A stretch of 64,000 nucleotides of DNA from positions 1 to 64,000 of the forward strand of contig SWBL01000100.1 of NCBI GenBank assembly GCA_024195585.1, written 5' to 3'. Origin of the DNA: Aureobasidium sp. EXF-3400 (Eukaryota; Ascomycota; Dothideomycetes; Dothideales; Saccotheciaceae). The notes under the pieces are model-generated. The model saw nothing but the letters and a program-made list of their open reading frames with translations. It was not told the DNA's origin and searched no databases. Made by a program: the position numbers and the translations under genes. This document shows positions 1-9,349 of this stretch, piece after piece; the stretch's first letter is position 1, and each line of letters begins with the position of its first letter.

Positions 1-258
1 ATCCCGTCCGCTCTGCCATACATAAGCAGTTGAACGGCAGATTAGTACTACGGTGGGTGACCACGTGGGAATCCCTGCTGCTGTACGTTTTGTTCTTTCG
101 ATTTTCTGGCTCAACTATTTTTCTTGTTTCTCGAAGAGAACAAGTACATCACTAACACAAGAGAACACTTGGTGACGTGAAGGCATATGAACTTGACCGT
201 CGAATTATTCGTTATGTACTGAAATACACTAGACAACTATGTAGACTATGCCAAACCA

Positions 259-2463
259 TCAATAACTGTAGTCAATGTAATCGTCAACCTTTGCCTTGTC
301 ATCCACATTTTCCTGCGGCTGCTCCTGTGTTCTGCCTCGTCTTGCAGAAGCAGGCGACTCCATGGAGAAAGAAGTAGATCTGCTGCCAGGTGTGAGAGCA
401 CCAGGCAACCAGAATGGACTAAGCCCACGGCTTGTTCTTCTCTCTCCGGCCTTTTCGGCCAGAGAACTCTTCCTCATTTGCGACTGGTAGGCTTCACCTT
501 CATGCTCGTCTTTCTCCATGGCACGGGCGACCATTCCAGGGAAGATATCGGGGCCAATGGCGTCGGTTGTCTCGCGAACTTGTTTGGCAAGAGCGTTTCG
601 GTGAGCACGAAGTTGAGTGAGCGAAGCCGAAGAAGCTGGGTTCAGAGCCACAAAGAGGGGAGGAAGCGACTTGAGAATGTCCATGCCAATCTCACCGATG
701 CGGAGGGCAGCCAAGGAAACAGAAACCATCAACGCGAAGAAGAAGATAGAGAATTGCCAGAGAGAAACGAAATCGGGAATGTAGGTGTTTGCGCGGAGGT
801 ACCAGGGCAGAGCGTAAGTGTACTGTCCACCAATGCGGTTATAGTAAAGCCAGAAGCTTACAAGTGCCGTGTAGTAGATGTACAAAGCAGGAGCCAAAGC
901 CATTGCCACGAGAATCTTCCAAGTAGCCATAACATCGTGTCCTTGGAGTTTGACAACCGAACCAGCAAGGGCTTTCTTTTGCTTCTTGATAGAAATCATC
1001 TTGGAAGTCACAAATACTGGCCAGAACATTAAGATACCTGGCAAGGTGCCCAAACTCAAAAGTAGCAGCTCTCCAAGACGGTAGAGAAGTGTAGCCAAGC
1101 ACCACCACCAAGGACGTGCAGAAGCATCACCCCATTCTACCTGGTGGTCCTTGATGCCCAGTGCGCGGAGATGGCGGTTGTAGTCAACGACTGCTTTCTT
1201 CAGCTTCACGACACGCGGATCATCCTGGTACTTGGTGTAGCCCTTGAGGAGGCGTCTGTTGAACTCAATGACCACGGGTAGAGGAAGTTTGCGACCAGGA
1301 GGGTTGTAGAGACGGCGAGTCGCCTGGATAAGTTGCAGCGTTTCGTGGTCTGGACTTGGTTGCGTGACTGCTGCTAGACCTTCATAGATGGTTTCCAACA
1401 ATGATCCGATGGCATCGCGCTTTTCCGAACCTCCAGCTTTGAATGCCTTGACCTGATCAGGGTGTACTTCGATGGGGTTACCAAACTCGATGACTGCTCG
1501 TGAGCGGAACTTGTGAGCATGGAAATAATTCATGCCGGCGGGGATGATGGTAAGTCCACAATCCGGATCACGGGCCAAACATCCCAGAGCCATAATAGCA
1601 ACACCAGCCTTCAACGGCAGCAAGTCACTTCTGTCATGAGATCCACCTTCTGGGAAGATACCAACGCAGGCACCCTTGGAAAGCTCACGATAGACGGCAT
1701 CGAACATACGATTTTGATCGATGTGAGGAGCGACCTTGAATTTTGTGCCCTTGATCATGCTTCCATCAGGAGCTTTGCTCTCACCAGTGAGCTGCATAAT
1801 TGCATCCTCAGTCTTGAATGGTTCGCGCAGGCGGATTTCTCTGGGTCCGATAACCTCTTCGATGTACTGGCTCTCGGGTGCTGCCTTTGAACCAGGACGC
1901 TTAGGCATGATGATGCTTCCTCCGTGCATGTATTGACCATTGAGGAAGTTTGTTCCCACACCGCGAATCAGGGTTGGGTCGTTCTCAGGATCCGGTAGAC
2001 AGATGTAGCCTTGTCCAGGTTTGACGTGATCCATAGCTCTGGTCACTGGTAGGGAACCCATCTTGCCAGCCATAGCACCGATGTAAGGCTCCTTCATCGA
2101 TTTTTCAGCGACCAAGAAAGACATGCGACGGTCTACATGTTGCTTCAACAGACGCATGAGGATGATAGAGTCAGCAAATTGATTGGCGTGTGGTGCGCCA
2201 ACAATGATGACTGGGCCCTTTTTGGGGATTCTGAAAGTGTTTCTTGGATAGATCTCTCTGAAAAACACATCCAGAGCAAGGTTAAAAGTTCCCAGTCCAA
2301 GATCGTACACCCATGGTGTCAGTACCTTGCCGTTGCCATTATTCTGCTTCGCGACTTGCTTCTTGTTGTCGTTGTTCGTATCCTGGGCATGTTTCTCATC
2401 TTGGGTGGCACTTCCGTTTGGTGTTGGAGCCTGAGATGAATTTTGGTCATTCATTGACGCCAT
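259..2463 (-). CDS. SCT1: Glycerol-3-phosphate / dihydroxyacetone-phosphate acyltransferase (SCT1/GPT2 type)
   Basis: A single-exon protein of 734 residues that should add the first acyl chain to glycerol-3-phosphate at the ER in phospholipid and triacylglycerol synthesis. The PlsC acyltransferase region carries the HX4D motif within GAPHANQFAD (H92, D98) and the downstream block GIFPEGGSHDRSDLLPLKAG. Three hydrophobic segments follow in the C-terminal half: around WWWCLATLLYR, MATWKILVAMALAPALY and LWQFSIFFFALMVSVSL. The tail is Ser/Arg-rich and acidic. The length matches yeast Sct1/Gpt2 (about 740 residues). The start at 2463 is the first ATG; the frame extends five codons upstream only to a GTG. 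Yeast has two paralogues, so the symbol denotes the family, not a proven orthologue. The family assignment is secure. Confidence 0.92.
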   Translation of the reverse strand: MASMNDQNSSQAPTPNGSATQDEKHAQDTNNDNKKQVAKQNNGNGKVLTPWVYDLGLGTFNLALDVFFREIYPRNTFRIPKKGPVIIVGAPHANQFADSIILMRLLKQHVDRRMSFLVAEKSMKEPYIGAMAGKMGSLPVTRAMDHVKPGQGYICLPDPENDPTLIRGVGTNFLNGQYMHGGSIIMPKRPGSKAAPESQYIEEVIGPREIRLREPFKTEDAIMQLTGESKAPDGSMIKGTKFKVAPHIDQNRMFDAVYRELSKGACVGIFPEGGSHDRSDLLPLKAGVAIMALGCLARDPDCGLTIIPAGMNYFHAHKFRSRAVIEFGNPIEVHPDQVKAFKAGGSEKRDAIGSLLETIYEGLAAVTQPSPDHETLQLIQATRRLYNPPGRKLPLPVVIEFNRRLLKGYTKYQDDPRVVKLKKAVVDYNRHLRALGIKDHQVEWGDASARPWWWCLATLLYRLGELLLLSLGTLPGILMFWPVFVTSKMISIKKQKKALAGSVVKLQGHDVMATWKILVAMALAPALYIYYTALVSFWLYYNRIGGQYTYALPWYLRANTYIPDFVSLWQFSIFFFALMVSVSLAALRIGEIGMDILKSLPPLFVALNPASSASLTQLRAHRNALAKQVRETTDAIGPDIFPGMVARAMEKDEHEGEAYQSQMRKSSLAEKAGERRTSRGLSPFWLPGALTPGSRSTSFSMESPASARRGRTQEQPQENVDDKAKVDDYIDYSY

Positions 2464-4385
2464 CTTTGCGCCGAGCACAGCTGAGCTTCGGAGCTGCCTG
2501 ATAGCTCACGAATCTCCTAGAGGCGCCACGAGCTCGTGGCGATGTAGCTCACTTTATGCGCGCGTCTTCCAGGAGGACGCTTGAGGTCGACTTTGGCAAA
2601 TCGTGGAAGTCGCGGGTCACTTTTGGAATCTGTAAGATCTTTGATTGAGGAAATTGGTGCGAGTCAGGATTTCGCGTTTAAATCAGGCCACACAGACCGC
2701 AACTTTTGCCGCGGTTACATCACAGCTACTAGCTATCATCCTTCGAAGTTCGAACATACGTGTCTTTCGCATCTGACAGCAATTCGCTTTATCATATACA
2801 TTGCTGCCTGGATATGTGTGCAAACGCATGATGTTATACGACTGTTCTGATAATAAACATCGCGTGTCACATCGTATCCGGGCTGAGAAAGGTAATTGCA
2901 TTAAGCGCAGATGATGTCAAAATTCTTGGCCAAAATGTCCAGAACTCCTGATCCGAAACACCCCACCCGCCCAAAACGCCATACATACGCCTGCAAACTT
3001 ATTCTCTGCGATCAACTTCCGATTCCGACACGTATGAAGGTCGTCGAGGTGCTAATTGCGCATCTGTATCTGCAAGAGCCGCCTCGAAGCTGATGCCGAA
3101 AGATGCGGCCAGATACGAAGCATAACGTCTTCTGTACGCGTACGATATTTGCGCTGTCGACGATGCGGAGTCTGCTTGACATTAGAAGTGTCCCAGATAT
3201 CAAATTCAAGAGTGTATCTCACCCGTGTGTGTGGTCGTCTCTGAGTTTGTGGGGTATCTGAATGCACCCAGACTTGGTCGTCGAGGGCTTGTCATTGTAT
3301 TCGACGCTGGCGCTTGCAAAGAGGATGTCGTCGAGGTATTTGTTGATTCAAACATTGTGATATTGGGAGTTGTGTTTGCTGAGTGCAAGAGTATGTGGAG
3401 ATGATGTTGCAATACAGACGATGACTGTGAGTTTAGATGATATCCCTATCGTTCTTTTTCTCGAGGGGAGTGCCCTTTTTATGTGGGAAGTGCAGTGTAC
3501 CTGCACAGCAGTAAGTCGCATCACGTCGTACTGTACCTCAATTACGTGAAGGTTCAAAGGAAACCAGCTTCATCAGACACTCCCCCAAACATTCCTCGAA
3601 AGTTAGATCTGCATCGCTCCTGCGGCTCTGCGCGATTTCACGTCTACTACCAAATTTTTGAGCCATTTTCACGAAAATCACGCAAGACAACTGCATGTCC
3701 TCTAGACGACGAGCGATCACGAATCAACGACGAAATCTATCGTAATGAAAACATGAGCCATTTTGGATCAATCTGATCGATTGAGTTTGCGTGGCAACAA
3801 TGTGCGACCACACGTGATGGATTGGTGGCGCTGGTCTGCTTGTAGGTATTCCATGTCTACATCAATGACAATTGATCATAAGGTCAGCTTACCATGTCTA
3901 CATATCTCAATCATCCCTCTGACCGATATGAACTTACACCGCTCGATGCGTGTCTCCATCATGCAGGATTTTCGTAAGCTCACAGCCGTTTAGCCCCTTC
4001 GCATTGGTTTTAATTGCGAGTTTGTTTTCGAAGGGGCATCATCACAAAATCATCCGTCTCCCAGAGCAGTTCAAGAGCTATGGTTCAATTCAGCGATTGT
4101 TCCTGGTTCCCCTTGTTCCTGATGAATACTCCATCAATGTCGTCAGCCACAATGCGGGGCCGGATTCGGCTCCTCCTCCAGCCCCTCGGCCTCTCCTTTG
4201 GGATAACGCATCATGATCACTTACCATTTCACGACTATAGACAGTGTTGATGAGCGTTGCAGTAGCAGATCAACTCAACAAATTCTCCAAGTCGATATCG
4301 TGTATATAATTGTTCTCTTAGAGGATCGAGCAGACTTCTTCACTTCAACCATTCCTCTTCTTCGTGTATATTTTGGGACTACGTC
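2464..4385. other. Intergenic region, about 1.9 kb, divergent promoters
   Basis: This separates the acyltransferase and the lactonase, which are transcribed away from each other. Several short open frames (up to about 100 codons) overlap one another on both strands and show no recognisable motif, signal peptide or consistent splice pattern, so I call none of them genes. No repeat or RNA gene was recognised. Confidence 0.5.
4303..4309 (+). promoter_or_regulatory. TATA box candidate of the lactonase gene
   Basis: TATATAA lies 77 bp before the ATG at 4386 and is followed by a pyrimidine-rich stretch. The distance fits a fungal core promoter. Assigned by position and consensus only. Confidence 0.45.
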
Positions 4386-5660
4386 ATGGCCTTTCTCACA
4401 GGTGTTGGCGTGCTGTCAATCGTTCTTGGACGAGCTCTGGCTGAGCCCGGTGTCATCAGCCCTCTTGCGCAAGCATGCCCTGGCTATTCTAACAACTCTG
4501 ACGTGGTCTGCATCAACCACTATGCATCCGCCATGCCACCAACATTCGATCGTCCACATTCGACTGGAGGAGCCTACTTCCCGAACGATACCTTTGTGGG
4601 AACCGAAATCCACTCTGACCCGTCATGGCAACTCGTGAAGAATGCAACTTTTGTGGTCTTCGATGAGCGAGGTAGCCAGATTCTTGGACCCTCTCCTAAA
4701 CTGGAACATGTCTTTGCTACCAGGAATGACTCCATTCACGAAGGCCCTGTATATGTTCCTTCTTTGGATGCAATCATCTTCTCGTTACCTCACCAAGGCA
4801 TATATGAGCAGCAAATCATTCATCTCAATGGCTCGACCCCTCGTCTGGACAACTACACTACCACTCCTCCTGTGTATGCAGTGAACGGAGGCAAGCTCTT
4901 CAACGGAAAGGTCTACTGGGCTGTTGAGGCAGGTTTTTCCTTCCCCTCTCCTAAGAATGGATCGCTAGTCGCTCAAAGGCCTGGCATCTATGAACTCGAT
5001 CCTCTCACCGGTGATGTCAAGGTCCTGCTCAACAACTACTTTGGCCAGGCATTCAACAGCCCGAACGATCTCTGGATAGACGCTCAGGGCGATATCTGGT
5101 TCACGGATTCTTGGTATGGCTATGCCATCAATGTTACCGAATATCCTGTACTGCGACCAGCGACCTACCGCTTCAGACCTTCGACCGGACGTGTTTCAAT
5201 CGTTGAAGACAGCATTGCTCAGCCCAATGGCATCGGAATGTCACCGGATGGTCTCACCATGTATATCAGCGACACTGGTGTTACAGACTTTGCGAACTAT
5301 CCAGCTAACGGTACTCTGCCTCGATACACTTACAACTCCCTCGGAGGAAACTCACTCTACGCTTTTGATGTGCTTCCCTCGCCAGCTGGATCTTACATCA
5401 CGAGCAAGCGACCTATCTACCTGGCTCAGACCTTTGGAGATGACGGTTTCCACGTTGCTCAGAATGGACATCTACTGGGGGCTGAAGGTGGTGGCGTCAC
5501 TGTATTGAGCGCATATGGCGAGGTACTGTTGCGCATCGAGACTGGCTTTACAATCAACAACATCCAATTTGCTGGTCCTGAGAGGAAGGACCTTTGGCTT
5601 TTCGGCGAAGGCCCAATCAGTCGCGTGACTTGGGATCTGGTCGGCATGGCAAACGAGTGA
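4386..5660 (+). CDS. Secreted SMP-30/gluconolactonase-like beta-propeller hydrolase
   Basis: A single-exon protein of 424 residues. Residues 1-19 form a signal peptide (MAFLTGVGVLSIVLGRALA), so the protein is probably secreted; several NxS/T sites support this. The SMP-30/LRE-like six-bladed propeller shows the family metal-site residues: Glu119 in HEGP, Asn227 in SPND, Asn281 in QPNG and Asp296 in SDTG. Family members are calcium-dependent lactonases or related hydrolases that open sugar or aromatic lactones; the substrate here cannot be read from sequence. The ATG at 4386 places the signal peptide at the N-terminus, and a TATATAA lies upstream. A role in extracellular carbohydrate use is inference. 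Confidence 0.88.
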   Translation: MAFLTGVGVLSIVLGRALAEPGVISPLAQACPGYSNNSDVVCINHYASAMPPTFDRPHSTGGAYFPNDTFVGTEIHSDPSWQLVKNATFVVFDERGSQILGPSPKLEHVFATRNDSIHEGPVYVPSLDAIIFSLPHQGIYEQQIIHLNGSTPRLDNYTTTPPVYAVNGGKLFNGKVYWAVEAGFSFPSPKNGSLVAQRPGIYELDPLTGDVKVLLNNYFGQAFNSPNDLWIDAQGDIWFTDSWYGYAINVTEYPVLRPATYRFRPSTGRVSIVEDSIAQPNGIGMSPDGLTMYISDTGVTDFANYPANGTLPRYTYNSLGGNSLYAFDVLPSPAGSYITSKRPIYLAQTFGDDGFHVAQNGHLLGAEGGGVTVLSAYGEVLLRIETGFTINNIQFAGPERKDLWLFGEGPISRVTWDLVGMANE

Positions 5661-6143
5661 GCTGATGTAGTGCGAAAAGATGAACTTGTGTATATAAGAC
5701 TGTGACGAGGGCTATAGAACTTGCATGACAATTTGATTCGTTTTGTATGAACATGGTGAATGAGGAGCGAGCAGAACGGGGAGGAAAGCGCGAATGAACC
5801 GTGGTCAAGACTTCTGGCCAGTATCGACAGACACAGACTTCTGGCCCCCCATGTCTTTGATTGGATGCAACGTTTCTCAGACCTTCATCAATAGAGTCAA
5901 CTATAGCATTGTTCTTGTGTCGCTTTATTTGAAATGTCCATTGCGGGGTTCTAGTCCAGATAGCGTTATGCTGGAAGGCCTGTTGACGAAGAAGCGCTCG
6001 ACTGCCTAGAATTTGAAGAATCTCAAAGAACGTCAAAGACAATTCGACAACAACAATCGCGTTTGTCGGCCAAGCATAACACATAAGATGTTAAATTCCA
6101 TGCCACTCAAACAACAGCAAACCATTGATCCGGAGAAAACGTA
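5661..6143. other. Intergenic region between lactonase and eIF2alpha kinase genes
   Basis: It should hold the 3' UTR of the lactonase and the promoter of the kinase. A 155-codon minus-strand open frame spans 5617-6084, but it overlaps the lactonase 3' end and has no recognisable features, so I do not call it. Nothing else was seen. Confidence 0.5.
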
Positions 6144-8274
6144 ATGTCTTCCTTCTTCAGGTCGGCGGCAGACATCAGCTCTTCTCGTGAAGAAAGCACC
6201 TCGGACGACACGAGCGACGAATCAGACAGCAGTAATCAACAAATCACAAGGGTGCGCACTCTGGGCTCAAGTATCGCGGCTGAGGAACAATCGGCACCTG
6301 GTGCGACACAGGCACTTGCAGAAGGCTCTCGGAGTTCTAGCTACCACCGTGACCTTTTACTGCACTCCCTACTCGAAGAACGCTGTTATAATGAGGCATT
6401 GGATGACCTGCGAGCGGCCGGCTTCACCAGCAAAGACCATCCACGAGTGCAAGCGTTAGCGAAGGAGAAGTACTCTCGACTTTCACGACAACTTGGCAGA
6501 TTTGGTCTTGAAACTGGCGACTTGGATTCTGATCAACTTGGACCTCTTCGTCAAACTTATCGAGATGGTCTATCTGTGATCACGCGCAAGTCTGTTGATG
6601 TCCAGACCCCGATTGAGGAGATTCTGGCACAGTCTCAAAACAATGACTTGCCTGGACCTCTGCTTCGTCTGATGGGAGGAGATCAGTCAACAACCATCGA
6701 TGTGAGTCGGAGATTCAGTGATCTTGCAATTGCCAGTTCAGACTTGCATGCCCAACCCAAACTCCTGGGCAATGGTATACTTCCTGGACACCCTTTGCTC
6801 AACTCGACAAGATATACCCGAGACTTTGAAGAGTTTGGCATTCTTGGCAAAGGTGGTTATGGCACTGTGTTTCGATGCAAGCACAACCTGGACGGCAGAC
6901 ACTACGCGATCAAAAAAATACCGCTGGGGCCGACTCGCATGCGCAAGATCCAAGAGAACGGACAGGCCGAGCTGGATCATATCCTCGTCGAAGTACGGAC
7001 CTTGGCACGTTTGGAGCATCCGAATATTGTTCGGTATCATAGCGGCTGGATTGAGTGGGCACCTCTAATCACAAACAAGCAACCTTTTGAATTCAATGGT
7101 CACAAGCTCCTTGAAGCACCTAAAGAATCAGAGGAAGATGATATCTCGGAGAGCTTCGACCACAACATACCAGCTATCGATGTTCAGTTCGGCTACGACG
7201 ACGACGATGAAAAACCTTTCGAGATGTCGACTGGTCAAGATCAACGTTTTGCGACACGAGAAGAAGACATCATATTTGAGGATTCCAGAAGATCAGGAAA
7301 AACTGCATCTGACACACAATCTCTACAACCAGGGTAAGGCATAAGTACAGGTTGCGAACTCCATGAACTAGATATGCTGATATTTTGGCAGATCATATTC
7401 CGAAGGTACACCTCTTCAAAAGATACCAAGTCGCGGCACAGTCGCAAGTGTAAGCGATGAGAGCGAAGTCGAACTCATCACACGCAAGGACGAGCCATCA
7501 GAAAGCAGCTACGACACGTCGTCATTCAGCACCAACCAACAACATCATACCTCTTCCTCGCCCTCTCTAGCGCTCCATATCCAGATGTCGCTATACAGCA
7601 TGACCCTTTCCGATTTCCTCGCTCCAATCACATATCCTATCGCTAGCGATAACATCTCGTCACTCCGCCACTGCTTCCACGCGCACTCATCGCTGGAAAT
7701 CCTCTCTTCCATTATCGAAGGCGTCGAATATCTGCATTCAGAAGGCATAGTCCATCGTGACCTCAAGCCTGGCAACATCTTCCTCGCCGTACGCGAAGGC
7801 TCAAAACCTCCTCCTGGTGCTCTTTCCTTGCACAACTGTCCCTCCTGCATCAGCCGAGATGTATCACGTCCTTACAATATCAGCATCTGCATTGGTGACT
7901 TCGGACTTGTTTCTGCCATCGCCAGACCAGAAGATACACCTCCCATGACAGGTGCTTCGTGCAAGGCAGTAGGCACGGAGATCTATCGTCCTTATACGGT
8001 GACGCGCGACAACCATCCCAGCCTGGATGTCTACGCTCTGGGGATTATCGCTTTTGAATTACTCCATCCCTTTGGCACTAGGATGGAAAGACATGAAACG
8101 TTGTATCAGCTCAAGAAAGGCAACGTTCCTGATGACTTGGATGCGAAGATCAAATGCAGAGGAATGTCTAAATGGATCTTGAGCATGGTTGAGGCGAACG
8201 AGAGGCAGTGTCCCAGCTGGGAGGAATTGAGGGGTGATCTATTCGGTCTACTCAAGCAGTGCAAAGCTTCTTGA
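6144..8274 (+). CDS. eIF2alpha kinase, HRI-like (PEK family)
   Basis: Two exons, 6144-7333 and 7392-8274, joined across a 58-bp intron (GTAAGG...GGCAG) give 690 residues. The first 225 residues are acidic and Ser-rich. The kinase domain starts near 228 with glycine loop GKGGYG and Lys257 in YAIKK. It continues after an acidic insert of roughly 150 residues between the lobes, the hallmark of eIF2alpha kinases, with HIQMSLYSMTL, HRDLKPGN (518-525) and DFG at 566-568. It should phosphorylate eIF2alpha Ser51 and slow translation initiation under stress. No regulatory-domain homology (RWD, HisRS-like, dsRBD, transmembrane) is visible, so an HRI-type (S. pombe Hri1/Hri2) assignment fits better than GCN2 or PERK. 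One oddity: where APE is expected the sequence reads GTEIYRPYTVTRDNHPSLDV. Confidence 0.9.
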
Positions 8275-9349
8275 TGGAAGAATTCTGCGAACCTGAGCGA
8301 GCGACTCTCCACTCTTGTTGCTGATCAAACGGATAGGCAACGCAAAGCACGATAGAGCTTTAGCATACAAGTCAGGCTAATACTCGGCTTGCTTCAGATG
8401 TACATATCGAATGACAAAAGTCTTACGGCCCACTTTCTTGGTTTGCTTGATCTCGAGCTGAAAAGGACGAAAGAAGCAAGATTCGTCCTTGCTTTGACCC
8501 AACTGACTACTGATAACACAGCACACAGGTAATCTGGCAGAAACGAATTCTCGATCGACTGCAGCATCGCAATTGCGTGTCTTCGCACATGCGCGAACCG
8601 TTATCCGAAAATGGAGTTGATACCGAAGGCCATGCACGCCAAGACTAGATATATTACACTGCAGCAACTCCACTTCTTCACTTTCGAACAACAACTCGCC
8701 TCCCATGTTTGTGGAATCCTCATAGACCTTGTATGTTGAGACATTCGAATAGAGTAGTGACTAAGAAACTCTTTGGGAGCTCTCGCGCACCACTCAGTGC
8801 TCAGCCAGCAAACAGTATCGCACAAAAGACACGGCTGTACCTTGTGCCTGGATTGTTACAGATATTCCTGGCCCCTGCGCCCACATGATCCTTCGGAGAG
8901 AGCATCCACCAATCATGCCTCTGAAGTACCGCACTTGCTTATAGGCAATCCTTCCTGTTCATCTATTCCTTCGCTTCGAACTTGCAATCACTGTATCCTG
9001 ATTTGCGAGTATTGCAATTGCTCAAAACAGTCCAATGATCTTTGACTTCCGGCCAAGGGCTTCAAGGCACGGCCCGTAATGTGCATGGCTGATATTGCTG
9101 GGCCAGAACCATGCATATGGTAGTTGGATCCTCCAGCAGGGCCTTCGCATATATGAGTGGCAGCGTAAGCGCTGGGCAGATGTGAACCTCTACGTTTCTC
9201 CTTCATCTTCTTGTTTCTCGTCTTCTGCTTGGGTCGGATTTGTCTCTCGTTCAACTTGATTAAAGCTTGGCCGGGATTGTGACTTTGAGATCTACCCTAC
9301 CGAACAAAGGTCCAAGAAAACAAAGAGCTTGACAGTTGTAAGCGCGAGC
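8275..9349. other. Intergenic region with one weak minus-strand gene candidate
   Basis: It contains the open frame at 8377-8706 described separately. Between 8760 and 9349 I see no convincing coding signal; the last part is the promoter of the GPI-anchored repeat protein. Confidence 0.45.
8377..8706 (-). CDS. Possible small gene of unknown function (low confidence)
   Basis: An open frame of 109 codons from an ATG at 8706, with balanced composition and the segments GVHGLRYQLHFRITVRA and KKVGRKTFVIRYVHLKQ. An in-frame 69-bp segment starting GTGTGC and ending CTTTTCAG within the frame would make an acceptable intron, joining VSARLP to LEIKQTKK. The frame also stays open about 50 bp upstream of the ATG, to a TTTCTTAG that could be an acceptor, so a further 5' exon is possible. 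I recognise no family. It may be a real spliced gene or a chance frame. Confidence 0.22.
   Translation of the reverse strand: MGGELLFESEEVELLQCNISSLGVHGLRYQLHFRITVRACAKTRNCDAAVDREFVSARLPVCCVISSQLGQSKDESCFFRPFQLEIKQTKKVGRKTFVIRYVHLKQAEY

Noticed and set aside
478..1890. Plus-strand frames opposite the acyltransferase (for example 478-1032 and 1513-1890)
   Set aside because: Antisense shadows of a conserved coding sequence; no independent features.
5617..6084. A 155-codon minus-strand frame
   Set aside because: It overlaps the end of the lactonase gene and has no recognisable motifs or splice partner.
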